A DNA stretch of 64,000 bases from Agaricus subrufescens (GCA_029945375.1 JAQOTE010000031.1:1-64000); one strand, 5' to 3'. Shown: positions 10,862 to 21,084, numbered from the stretch's first letter. Notes: a model not told the origin generated them from the sequence alone. Program-made: numbers and translations.

Positions 10862-11309
10862 CAATACCAGACCACAGTCTTGGTATTGATTTATATGTAG
10901 TTAGTCTTTACAGACTCTTTCGAGTACAGACCCTCTATTGGTCAAGTTTTATAGTCTTTACTGACTGTTTCCACTTTTTGGAAAGTGTTTTTTAAAGTCT
11001 TTACTGACTTCAACAAGTTTATTCTCTTGTTGATAAGAACTCTACCCAAGGATTTAGTTGGATATAATCCTTCTTAGCTCCTTGAAGCTTCCAGATTATT
11101 TAATGAGCACGGAATCTGCTCTGATTGGTAGAGGCAATCTGTAACTAATCCACTAGTTACCAGTGTCAGTTGATCCTTTTCCTAGGACAACAACTAGTAG
11201 TTTATTGGACAGTCTAGTGTTATCTTTGGTAACCCAAGTTCAACTAGTATTATGAGCACTCGATGGGTATCTCGGCGAGTTGACTACTCTTTCCAGATCA
11301 TGGAAGAGG
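10862..11309 (-). other. Structured 5' leader of the Ty3 element
   Basis: About 470 bases lie between PBS and gag with no long ORF. They contain several perfect or near-perfect hairpins: 10862-10888 (CAATACCA pairs with TGGTATTG), 10972-10987 (CACTTT with AAAGTG), about 11011-11032 (CAACAAG with CTTGTTG), and 11287-11309 (CTCTT(T)CCA with TGGAAGAG). A 14-15-bp motif, AGTCTTTACWGACT, occurs three times at 10902, 10952 and 10995. Packaging or dimerisation is the obvious hypothesis. Confidence 0.5.
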
Positions 11310-11322
11310 AACGTTTCTACTT
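11310..11322 (-). other. Self-priming primer-binding site
   Basis: Thirteen bases (plus-strand AACGTTTCTACTT), two bases inside the 5' LTR, are the exact reverse complement of 11558-11570 within the same LTR. No tRNA 3'-CCA complement is evident. In Tf1/sushi elements the first bases of the RNA fold back on the PBS and serve as primer; this arrangement matches that mechanism. Confidence 0.8.
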
Positions 11323-11324
11323 AA

Positions 11325-11926
11325 TGTTATAGTGACCCCGGCCCGGTCCTAAGCTAGGGCGTTACATCGTAGGAAATACTCAGATTACCTAAGCGTAACA
11401 AAGGATCCTCTTCGATGATCAATATCTCAGAGTAACCCGAATACGCAAAGCAACTAGAGCTAGAGAGCGATATCAAAGATATTAAAGCAATTAAGGCTTA
11501 ATTCACTTCTAGGCTTTAGTTAGAGAAAAGGCTCTATATTCGAGTCTCCACCTAACCAAGTAGAAACGTTGGGGAGTTTCTACATGGCCAAGTCGACGTC
11601 TTATATACTACATGACTTTATCTATTAATAACTTTGATCCTAAGAAGCTCTATCCCTAATAAATGATCCTCAGGGCAAGAAGCATGGCTCGGGACCGAGA
11701 TAGAAGCTTAATGAAACTAAAGATATCTAGATAGAAGTTCTTCTATCTATATATAATACTTCTTAACTATTTATATAGAGTTCATTCATAATCAAGGCAC
11801 AGAAGACAGTACAGAAATATCAAAATCAAAGAAGCAAAATATAAGTACAAGAATAGAAAGGCATAATTGGAATGATTACATAAGTAATCATTTCCGTAAA
11901 AGAAAACATTGTTCATTATCATAACA
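11325..11926 (-). repeat. 5' LTR of the Ty3 element
   Basis: 602 bp, TG...CA ends. With the implied RNA start at 11570, U3 is 11926-11571 and R-U5 is 11570-11325. It keeps the self-priming segment intact, unlike the 3' LTR. Confidence 0.93.
11570..11607 (-). promoter_or_regulatory. TATA box and inferred transcription start of the Ty3 element
   Basis: On the minus strand TATATAA lies at 11607-11601, about 34 bases upstream of 11570, where the RNA must begin for its first 13 bases to pair with the PBS. The spacing is normal for a eukaryotic TATA promoter and independently supports the self-priming start. Confidence 0.6.
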
Positions 11927-14900
11927 GCACCGTTCTCACCATTAGTCAGACACCTCGGGTATACTTACTCAGCCCAACTTCTACTTCCATTATTAGGTAG
12001 TCGACTCTTCTATAAGTAGCTTAGTTATACTCTGTATTTCCTTACACTTTAACAACTCGCTATATTCCCTTATCGCTCTCAAGTCTTTGCCTTAAGTTGC
12101 AACCTGAGCTAATCACTATAAGGTCGTAACATCCTGTGTCTGTCAGGAAAATAGCCCGGTCTGATCAACGAGATATAGCGGATGGCAGGGATAATGATGT
12201 ATGTATTGTAAATATCCAATGGTCATCCCTCATTGATTAGTTTCAGGCTGTCAATGTCACTGACCCTGTATCAGGACCTAGTAGACGTCCAAATTTGGGT
12301 GCCGACGATCAGACTAGATTACGTAATACAAGTGTCGAACCTGAAGTAAGTCATTCAAATAATTTCCGTAAACTTTGTTCAAATAACTAACACAAAATAA
12401 ATTAGATTACTATGCTTGCCCCTGAAGAAGATATACCTGGTGACGCCATTTACTCAACTCGATCAGGTTGCCATTGCCAGCAGCCACACTGGTTCAAAGA
12501 TATGGTACCATCTCTTCCGACCCCAATGCCACATATGCCTGCTCCTGTATTTCAAGAAATATCTGAACCATCAGAGCCTCAAACTCATCATATAAATCAT
12601 GAGACTCATATTTCTCTTCACGAGACGGTACCAAATGGGTTTGGATTATTCCGCTCATACACCAAATATCTCCACACAGATCCCAAGGCTGAACAAGCCC
12701 TGGATGACTTATGTGATGCACCAACTTTTCATATATCCAAAACTTTGCCACCAGGGGTTTTGGATCATACTCAAATGAATATAGAAAATGGTCCATATAA
12801 AAATCCAACAGTCTTTAATCTCATGTCATGGTTTACTCGAACCCAGGGCTCTCTTACTCTCAATGCCACCAATGATTTGGTGAAAAATGTGATACAAGCA
12901 CCAGATTTCAAAGTTGAACATCTTGATGGCTTTAATGCACATCGTGAAGCTAAACATGCTCTTGATACTCCAGTACCAGAGTTTCTCAGAGAGGCAGGGT
13001 GGATAGAGGGTTCAGTTACTCTCAAATTGCCACCGGAGCAGAAGCCTGATAGGTCTAGAGAATCTGAGGCTAAAACTATCACTATTGGTGGTATATACTA
13101 TCGCAAAATCACAGAAGTTATACAAGCTGGATTCAGTGACCCATCAGCTCAGGGTTTTCACTTTACTCCATTCAAACTTTTGCACAAAAAGTGTGGCAAC
13201 TCTGGAACAGAGAGAGTGTACAGTGAAGCATATAATTGTGATGCATTTAGTGAAGAGGATGAAATTGTGCAGAATTTACCTCCTGAAGTGGGCTGTAGCC
13301 GTGATAGAGCTATTGCAGCCCTAATTTTTCATTCTGATGCAACAAGGCTAGCTAGCTTTGGAGAGGCATCTCTCTGGCCAATTTACTGTTATTTTGGCAA
13401 TCAGTCAAAATACTCCTGATCAAAGCCATCAGATCATGCTGCTCATCATATTGCATATATTCCTTCGGTGAGTGTTCTTTCATGAAGAGTGCTTGGAAAT
13501 ATTACTAATATACATTTTAACAGCTTCCAGCTACAGTCAATGAGCATTATCATGAACTGTTTGATCGTATACCATCAAATGCTGTTTTTACACATTTGAA
13601 AAGGGAACTTATGCATGCTATATGGAACTTGTTACTGGATAATGATTTTATCACTGCATATGAGCATGGTATGGTTGTTGGATGTGCTGATAGTGTTGAG
13701 TGTCGACTATATCCCCGTATTATGTCATATTCAGCAGACTATCCTGAAAAGTGAGTTTTTAATTTTTGATTTGGTAATATTGCTGAACAACTATTAGAAC
13801 ATTACTGGTTACTGTCCGTCATCTTGGAAATCCTCCATGTGTGCAGTGTACAGTCAAAAAAGAGGAAATTTCTTTGCTGGGAACAGCCTCTGATATGGCT
13901 CAGTGACAAGAGACTTGAACTGATGACAAACATCGCCACAAGAGAGTGGAGACAGTTTGCAAGATGATTTTTCAAAAGGGAGAGCATGTCAATGGAGCTA
14001 TGGTAGAAGAAATACTGAGGCCTTTATCAGAAGTGCCTACCAGAGTAAGTACTCTTGATAATCAAATGTTAACTATATTAAACAAATGTTATAGAATGCC
14101 TTTTCAGAGCAGTTATCTGCTTTTGGATTTCAGTTCCACCAGATTTTTGTTCCTGATCTTCTTCATGAATTTGAACTTGGGGTGTGGAAAGCTGTTTTCA
14201 CACATTTAATCCGCATCTTAGTTTCTCAAGAGCGTGAAGAAGTGACAGAAATGGATAAAAGGTATGTATTTTGCATTTATCCCAACTATTTTAGTATATT
14301 AAATACTGTATAGATATTGTCTAATTCCTAGATTTGGACGTGATACAATTTGCCAATTCCATTTGAATGCATCAGCTATGAAACAGCTGGCTGCTCGTGA
14401 TTTTGAGGATTTATTACAGGTAAATACAATTAGAATTTGAAATGTCTAGATAAAGTCTGATAATTTGGTTTACAGTGCTCTCTTCCAGTTTTTGAGGGCC
14501 TTTTCTATGAAGAACAAGAAGAAATTGTGCAAGATCTCCTTTTTGTGCTTAGTTGTTGGCATGCCCTGGCCAAATTACGCATGCAAACTAGTTCCACAAT
14601 TCTTCTTCTTGAGGAATGTACTCAAGCTCTTGGCTATTATCTTCAAAAATTTGTTAAGGAAGTCTGTTCAGCCCACACTACCTATGAATTGGATTGAGAG
14701 GTTGAAGCAAGATGCCGCCGTGAGGAAAAAAGTGACAAAGGAAAAAGTACTGCTCAAATCCATACATTCAATTTATGTACTATCAAACTGCATTCACTTG
14801 GGGATTATGTACAATTTATCAAGCTTCATGGTCCATCAGATGGCATGTCTACACAAATGGTATGTGATATAGTTCAAGCTAAAGCAATCAACTTATGTGG

Positions 14901-15624
14901 ATTAATTAGGGTGAACTGGAACATTGTCAAGTATAATGACATTATGCTCGCACCAACAAACGTATGAACTTTCCTTTGCAAATTGCTAGACATCAACAAT
15001 GCCAAAGAATTCTTTTGAAAACAAAACGTTGAAGAGACTAGATCAGTGTAAATGTGGAAAATAAAATATAAAAAATATAAAATCGAATGTGAATGCAACC
15101 CTTTGAATTACACCAAGTCTCGAGTGCAGTTCGTGGGGAGAATAAATCAGAAAGAAAGTGAAAGTAAGCATCTCAATTAAGTATTAAATAAAAATAGGGG
15201 TAGAATAGAAATGTGAAACAAGTCTCGACTGAATAGAGACCTCTTCCAGACCTATGCTGTTTCGATTAGAACCTTCACGACAAGTGGCTAAGCTCACGAT
15301 GACTGTCCTCAATAGAATGGGTTAGACACCTATCTAGGAGGGGTAGCGAGTCTGCCCTAGTGATGCCTCAACAAACTCAGAGAGCCTTGACCTGCCTTTG
15401 CGCTTCAAGACAGACTGCAAGACAAGTCGAGCTAGCACTGAATGCTATCGCAATCCTATTAGACCAGTGAAGATACTCTCTTGAGCAGAACACAAGACCT
15501 TCCGAGTCAAGAAAGAACTTAAGAAATGCTTAGAACACTGTGAAGTTTAACCAAACTCAATTTCACTTGCACAGCGCTTGGGCAAAGATTCGATCCCGAA
15601 CCTCGTCCTCAACTGGCGACTATA

Positions 15625-15840
15625 CAGTGGCTCAAAAAACTGTCCCAATGTTTTGAGGTTTTCAACTATTTCAGTTATAGCGTCGTGGGAACATCGCAAA
15701 ACATTACATAATAATTATGTATAGTAGCCTAGCATATGATCTATTAGGGACATTTTGGATTACGTAAATTGATTGGAAACTGATTAAGAAATTAAATCAA
15801 CAAAATAATCAATCATTGGGACAGTTTTTTGACTCTCTAC
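15625..15840 (+). repeat. Left terminal inverted repeat of the Tc1-like element
   Basis: 216 bp, matching the reverse complement of 17015-17230. Its outer segment CAAAAAACTGTCCCAATG (15633-15650) recurs in inverted orientation at its inner end (15814-15831), so each repeat carries the putative transposase site twice, facing each other. Confidence 0.93.
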
Positions 15841-15851
15841 CCTTGTTGTAA

Positions 15852-16871
15852 CTAATACTTTGTATGACCACCTTTAGCCTTGATAACTGCCTGGCACCTC
15901 CTAGGCATACTTTCTATAAGTCTTTGACACTCTTCTGGAGTGATTTTGTTCCACTCTTCAGCTACCCTTTCCCACAAATCATGAACTCCTCTAGGTGGTT
16001 TGGGATATTCCTTCAACTTGTCCTTGAGGTTGATCCAAAGGTGTTCAATGGGATTTAAGTCAGGGGATTGGGCAGGCCAGACTAGGACTTTGATGTTGTT
16101 GTCTTCAAACCACTTGTCTGTTCTTTTTGCCATGTGCTTGGGGTCATTATCATGTTGGAATATCCTCTTCCCCTCCTCCATCTCCAGTTTTTCAAAGCTG
16201 TCAACCACTCCACTGTCCAAGATATCACAGTATTGCACAGAATCCATGATACCCTGAACCTCTGTAAGCATCCCAACTCCCTCCCATCCCATACAGCCCC
16301 ATACCATAAGGTTATTCCCTCCTCCATGTTTGACTGTAGGAGTAGTAGTCCTATCAGAAGGGCCCTCACCATTTTTCTTCCAGGTATACACCCTTCCATC
16401 TGACTGAATCCTATTAATCTTGGTTTTATCTGACCACAAGATCCTTTTCCAGTCCTCCACTGTCCAATTTTTGTGATAATGAGCAAATTTGAGATGGTCT
16501 CTTCTATGTTGCTGTTTGAGGAGAGGACATTTCTTCTTTACAACAGCCCTAAATGAACTCTCTTTGAGAGCATTTCTGACTGTTTGAGGATGTACTGGAT
16601 TGGGAATGATGTTGTTGATATACTGGGCACCCTGAACTGCATTATCCAGCTGGCCAGTAGTGATTTGGTGAATGATTGCCCTTTTGTCCTGAGAAGAAAG
16701 CTTAGCTGGATGACCCCCTAACATGTTCTCCTTGTCCTCATCAACCTCTTTTTTAATCCTCCCCACAGTAGACTTCCCCAGACCAGTTCTAGACTGAATT
16801 TGACAAACAGAATAGCCTTCTTGAAGAAGAGATATGACAGAGGAGTGTTGAGTAGAAGAAGTAGCTTTCAT
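15852..16871 (-). CDS. Tc1-like transposase, intact
   Basis: 339 aa from ATG 16871, the usual length for Tc1/mariner transposases. An N-terminal pair of helix-turn-helix-like segments (about 1-110, with 'LLQEGYSVCQIQSRTGLGKS') should bind the inverted repeats. The catalytic DDE triad is visible: D148 in 'WSDKTKIN', D241 in 'QHDNDPKH' and E276 in 'LNPIEHLW', giving the DD34E spacing of the Tc1 group. No stops or frameshifts. It would act in the nucleus, excising and inserting its element at TA sites. Nearly identical TIRs plus an intact ORF suggest recent, possibly continuing, activity. I see no intron. Confidence 0.93.
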   Translation of the reverse strand: MKATSSTQHSSVISLLQEGYSVCQIQSRTGLGKSTVGRIKKEVDEDKENMLGGHPAKLSSQDKRAIIHQITTGQLDNAVQGAQYINNIIPNPVHPQTVRNALKESSFRAVVKKKCPLLKQQHRRDHLKFAHYHKNWTVEDWKRILWSDKTKINRIQSDGRVYTWKKNGEGPSDRTTTPTVKHGGGNNLMVWGCMGWEGVGMLTEVQGIMDSVQYCDILDSGVVDSFEKLEMEEGKRIFQHDNDPKHMAKRTDKWFEDNNIKVLVWPAQSPDLNPIEHLWINLKDKLKEYPKPPRGVHDLWERVAEEWNKITPEECQRLIESMPRRCQAVIKAKGGHTKY

Positions 16872-17014
16872 GGTGGTGGTTTAAGGTCAAGATGTGATTT
16901 AATCAAACTTTGATGATGCAAATTTATACAAACAAGGTCACATGACATTCTCAAATATTTCTGTACTTTTTCGGATTTTTATGAGGGCTCTAGAACAAGA
17001 TTTGTCTCAGCTGA

Positions 17015-17230
17015 GTAGAGAGTCAAAAAACTGTCCCAATGATTGATTATTTTGTTGATTTAATTTCTCAATCAGTTCCCAATCAATTTACGTAATCCAA
17101 AATGTCCCTAATAGATCACATGCTAGGCTACTATACATAATTATTATGTAATGTTTTGCAATGTTCCCACGACGCTATAACTGAAATAGTTGAAAACCTC
17201 AAAACATTGGGACAGTTTTTTGAGCCACTG
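17015..17230 (-). repeat. Right terminal inverted repeat of the Tc1-like element
   Basis: 216 bp; mirror of the left repeat, with the inner inverted copy of the 18-bp motif just outside the transposase 5' side. Confidence 0.93.
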
Positions 17231-19199
17231 TATATGATACACAATAAAAAACTGAGACAAAATAAACAAATATGAAACATTTAACCAAGTCCGTATCCAG
17301 CGCTGAATGGGTATAGTCTCCTTGACTCATCTTTCTCCACCAATCAACAGTCTCGACTATTCAGTCTCCTCGACCAAACATTGCACTTGTCTAATCTTCT
17401 GCTTCTCATTGGCTAACAAATTTCCAACTCTAGACCCTAGTCTTAGAAACCCTCGAGACTCATCCCCCACTGATCAATCCGTCGATAAGATGTCCTCGAT
17501 TAGACTAAGTCTCTATCTCGCCACTAGTTGCTTCGAGATTATCAACATCGCTACCCAATCCAGAGTCTCAACTGATAATTCCGACAGTCCTGCTTCAGTT
17601 CATTTCAGTCTCGACATGTGTGAGCCATCTACTTTCTAGCCCTTTCCCTATTAGGCAGGTAGTAGTCATAGATTTGGTTTAGCATAAGGTCTGCTAAAGG
17701 AACCGCATTCTGCTAAGTCCTCGAGCCATCCTATAACTAATCTCGATGATATTCTCCAATAAAGTCTCCCTAAGCTCAGTCTCGAGACTTCCATTTTAAA
17801 GTCCTCGAACACAATTATATTCCCCCTAGCAGTACGGTTTTCCTGCTAGGAATCGCGGATGCAATCTCGACTGAATCCTAGTTCAACCTGCCTTCACACA
17901 TGCCCTCGACCAATCTTATTACTAACGGGGTGACCGATCGCTCATTCTCAAGCCTAATATGTACACCTAGCCGCATTAAATGTATATTTTCACATGTAAA
18001 ATGGCTGGGGCCGTAACAATGTCAACATCATCATCACTCACTTGCTATTCCATTTGAGGATTCTGATCCTCTGGTAGCTACATCTCCAGAGGATCACTAT
18101 CACATGTCAAAGTCCAAGAAAAATCATGTAGATATTACAACATGGTTAGCTGAACATGAGGAAAACCCTGCATTTAAGGTTTGTAATTTGCACATCTTTT
18201 TTGTTAAACTATACTTATCAGCCTATCCAGGATTTCCTTCCTAAGCTTCAGACCCATGTTCTTTCTCGCATGGACAAGAACTACCAACCAGGAAAACAGT
18301 ATAGCCAAGTTGAGCAAAACAGTGTTGTTTTCTCTCAGGACCGCCTTTATATGCACAAATATCTTCGTGTCAATTTTACCACATATGATGGTTGACGATC
18401 TCAAGATTCAATAAATCCTCGTACATGTCCTGATATTATGACTTTGGCAAAATCTGAAGATGGCAAAGATGAACATTTTTACTGTTATGCACGAGTGCTT
18501 GGGATTTTTCATGTTGATGTCTTTAATAGAGAGGGGGAAATTTGAACAAATGAACTTTCTATGGGTCAGGTGGTTTTCATATGACACAGAGTTTCCAGCA
18601 GGATTCAAGCATCATCATCTTCATCGTTTGTCATTCTATCATTATCATGGTAGTGATGAGTTTGATTTTCTGGATCCTGATTATGTATTGCAGGCAGCAC
18701 ATATCATTCCAACATTTGAATTTGGACACCACAATATCTTGGCAAAGACAATTGCCTGTGAGCCAAGTGGGGAAGATGAGGATTGGAGGTTTCATTATGT
18801 CAACATGTAAGTATTATTTCTTGAGAAAGGTATTATGGTTTGACACCATATATAGGTTTGTGGATCATGATATGTTTATGCACTATATTGGTGGAGGTGT
18901 GGGTCATGAGTTATTGAGAATACCTCTGGTCTGTGATATTCAATGGATGAAGAATTCAGATGACAACTTTGATGATATTGGTGAGGCTGGGAGTGAGGAA
19001 GAGGAAATACCAAGTGATGAGGAGCTTGATGAAGATGAGCAAAATCTGGATGAAGACTTAGATGAATGTGGACCTGAGGATGGTGAAAATGAGAATGAGG
19101 AATTTGCTTCTCCAGAAGATGAAGGATATGGAGCATATGATTAGATAGGGTTGTACATTTACATAGCTGCCAGAAAACTTCTTGTCTTTTTGAAACTGA

Positions 19200-19665
19200 T
19201 TTTTTGAGATTGTATTCTTGGAACATAGATTGTATGCTTGTAGAATGATTTCAGTAGATTGTATACTCGTAGTAGAGATAGTATACAACCAAAAATGATA
19301 TGTAGCATGATGGTATCCCATTTAAAATGATTTTATAAGATTGTAATCTACAGTCAAAAGATGGTATCCTCATAGTATAGATGCTATACCAGCAAAGAAA
19401 GATTTTAGCATGATGGTATCCCATTTAAAATGATTTTATAAGATTGTAATCTACAGTCAAAAGATGGCATCCTCATAGTATAGATGCTATACCAGCAAAG
19501 AAAGATTTTAGCATGATGGTATCCTGATTAAACTGATTTTATAACATTGTAATCTAAGCATAAAAGATTGTACCGTGATTGTAAGCTTTCATTTAGATTG
19601 TAATTTAATAAAAGGTTCTGTCTTGATTGTAAGGTCTACAATCCAAAAGCATCATTGAGCCAGTT
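19200..19665 (+). repeat. Plavaka 3' subterminal repeats: 103-bp tandem units and GATTGTA motifs
   Basis: Directly 3' of the transposase stop. Units beginning AGCATGATGGTATCC start at 19304, 19407 and 19510, a period of exactly 103 bp, with the third unit partial and diverging. The motif GATTGTA(A) recurs throughout and inverted copies (TACAATC) occur near 19647. This matches subterminal transposase-binding repeats of CACTA-like elements. Similarity to the receptor-array duplication starts at about 19674, so the element's right end lies just before that. Confidence 0.65.
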
Positions 19666-20857
19666 TGCTGATGGACCTATTAACATCTTCATGTTTAGTT
19701 GACCTTGCATTCCGTATTTTCCCCCTTTCAAATCAAACACCCGTCTCCTTCGACCTCTGGCAGCCGCATGGACTATCACCATGATGCGTGTTCATTTATC
19801 CTACTACATTTGTTGTTTTAACGCTACTGTTACATCAAACGATAAGGAAAAAACATAAGGTATGAGACTATTTCTGTGCGTTGCTCTCGATCAATGTTCA
19901 CAAAACAGGATGTCCACCTTCACACTTCCTGCCACATACGATTCAGTAATGAATGCATATCTAGTGCAATACATCTTTCTCAGTAATCAACAAATTTAGG
20001 TGTGTTATATGGCTCTTTGAACGTTAATCAACAGCAGCGAGAAATTCAATTCCGCCGGTTACATATATCCAGATGTATATCAATGTCACCACAGAAGTAT
20101 CTAATGGTAAGTTTAGCCTTGTCCTTTCCGTCAAACACCTTGTACGCAATCACTATATCCTTTTCGTCTCTGGCGGCCTCGCTCTCTCATTATTCCGAAA
20201 ACCTCCGACCTGGAAGGCGAACAGTATGACCCGAATTTTTCCCACCATCTTTCACTTCAAGTAGCAAAACTAAAATAACACTTGCAATAAATCGATATGA
20301 AGAAGAGGCTGACTCATGTTTCCAGAAACGATTGCTGTGGTCATATCCCGCAGTGTGAACAATTGGTACTTCTAAGTGAAATTGAGGGACAGTCTAAACA
20401 GACCTGGCTATACTCACAGATACATGTCTGATGATCAAGATCGTCTTGCTAGAGATGAATCATCGAATATAGACTGACACATTGAGTTTACTACACTGAA
20501 TACGTCGTCTTATCAGTCCAGCGTCGAGTATAAACAGAAGAAAAAATACCATCCCGCAATCTAGGTCTCGTCGGTGCTGTATAACACAAATCATAAGAGT
20601 AGTCGTTCCAGACTCGGACGACACAGCAATCGCAAGTATACACCATTTTGATGGACACACGAGTTAGTTTTGCATCGAATATGCTTTGTAACAAAGTATA
20701 TCGTTGGAAATTTGTTTAAAAGTTTCATATGTGAGGTCATTATACGTCCACAAAAACATGAACTTAATGAGATGGGACACTTAAAACCATAAAGTGCCAT
20801 CCGTTAATTCGAATAGTCTATGGGCCGGGATTCCAGCGCAAGTCTTCCATCATCCTC

Positions 20858-21079
20858 ATGTTCGCAACTTTAGATGCAGTTCCTCCCGAAATAGTGCTTG
20901 ATGTACTCCAAGCCTATTACTCTTCCGTACGTACCCTTACTATTGTTGACTCAAACGGTTTCTCATCAAAGACAAACGACATTAACCGACTCAAGATTCA
21001 CGCTCCAACTGAACCAGAAGAAAGGCGAACAACTCCTTGTCGACGAAGTCACAAAGGCACGCTCAAGATCGTAATATAA
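20858..21079 (+). CDS. Short conserved plus-strand ORF 3' of NACHT copy A (73 aa)
   Basis: Begins 'MFATLDAVPPEIVLDVLQAYY'-like (21 residues at most shared) and ends a few bases short of the A gene's stop codon, on the opposite strand. Related ORFs sit in the same place after B (25973-26191), C (from about 31121, with one in-frame TGA) and the 3' fragment (from about 36210, broken). Conservation of start and N-terminal residues suggests a real exon, a duplicated gene fragment, or simply shared duplicated sequence. No family recognised. Confidence 0.3.
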   Translation: MFATLDAVPPEIVLDVLQAYYSSVRTLTIVDSNGFSSKTNDINRLKIHAPTEPEERRTTPCRRSHKGTLKIVI

Positions 21080-21084
21080 CAGCA

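Larger units (their letters stand above)
3848..11926 (-). mobile_element. Full-length Ty3/gypsy chromovirus, Tf1/sushi-like
   Basis: An 8.08-kb element oriented leftward. Both LTRs begin TGTTA and end ATAACA, and the flanking 5-bp target duplication GCACC is perfect (3843-3847 and 11927-11931). Order on the minus strand: 5' LTR (11926-11325), self-complementary PBS, structured leader, gag, pol with C-terminal chromodomain, a segment of about 1.2 kb holding an antisense ORF, polypurine tract, 3' LTR. Chromodomain, self-priming PBS and a -1 gag/pol shift together place it in the Tf1/sushi group of chromoviruses. The two LTRs differ by many substitutions and several small indels, so this is not a fresh insertion. 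Gag carries one stop and the RT motif C reads YMDN, so autonomous activity is doubtful. Confidence 0.92.
3754..12131. mobile_element. Solo LTR (about 294 bp) interrupted by the Ty3 element
   Basis: The outer sequence begins TGTTACGG at 3754 and ends CGTAACA at 12131, the short inverted ends expected of an LTR. It is flanked by a perfect 5-bp target duplication TCCTG (3749-3753 and 12132-12136). Its two parts, 3754-3847 and 11932-12131, total about 294 bp once the inner GCACC duplication is counted once. No coding capacity. Removing it joins two Plavaka coding segments in frame, so it inserted into the transposase exon and later lost its internal region by LTR-LTR recombination. Confidence 0.8.
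15625..17230 (-). mobile_element. Complete Tc1/mariner-type DNA transposon
   Basis: 1606 bp bounded by TA on both sides (15623-15624 and 17231-17232), with terminal inverted repeats of 216 bp starting CAGTGGCTCAAAAAACTG. The repeats differ at only about four positions by eye. One intact transposase ORF lies between them. It sits inside the LTR-like insertion, making it the youngest layer at this site. Confidence 0.95.
15056..18017. mobile_element. 1.35-kb LTR-like insertion in the Plavaka gene, itself holding a Tc1 element
   Basis: Flanked by AATGT on both sides (15051-15055 and 18018-18022). Deleting it joins TGT|CAA codons of the Plavaka frame with no loss. Outside the Tc1 element it is about 1354 bp without ORFs, rich in CTCGA and ATCTCGA strings. 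On the minus strand its left edge reads (T)GTTACGGCCCC and its right edge ends near TTTTCCACA, which resembles an LTR with TGT...ACA ends. The exact ends are ambiguous by a few bases, because the canonical TG/CA ends and the AATGT repeat overlap. Most likely a solo LTR or small non-autonomous element. Its CpGs look much less decayed than the surrounding Plavaka gene. Confidence 0.6.
3567..19144 (+). pseudogene. Plavaka-like (CACTA-related) transposase gene, decayed and split by nested insertions
   Basis: The gene starts at ATG 3567 with a Cys/His-rich N-terminus (about 3588-3650). It continues after the solo LTR at 12137, through introns 12199-12246 and 12346-12405, into the large exon at 12406. 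From there it runs through several introns to 14909 and beyond, is split again at 15056-18017, and ends at 19144 in an acidic tail. Motifs typical of Plavaka transposases include 'GLFRSYTKY', 'FNLMSWF', 'APDFKVEHLDGF', 'SLWPIYCYFGNQSKY', 'YSADYPEK', 'FVPDLLHEFELGVWK', 'LAARDFEDLLQC' and 'YARTNK'. Deleting the insertions restores the frame exactly at both sites. In-frame stops: TGA at 13417, 13904, 13916, 14695, 14937 and 18393, TAA at 14934, plus a one-base frameshift near 18540. Most TGAs replace an expected Arg. The element is inactive. Confidence 0.8.

Noticed and set aside
12494..13082. Minus-strand ORFs of about 100 codons within the Plavaka-like exon
   Set aside because: Complement of a clearly coding transposase exon; no independent support.
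19058..19321. Minus-strand ORFs across the acidic tail of the transposase
   Set aside because: Arise as the complement of GAT/GAA-rich codons of the acidic tail.
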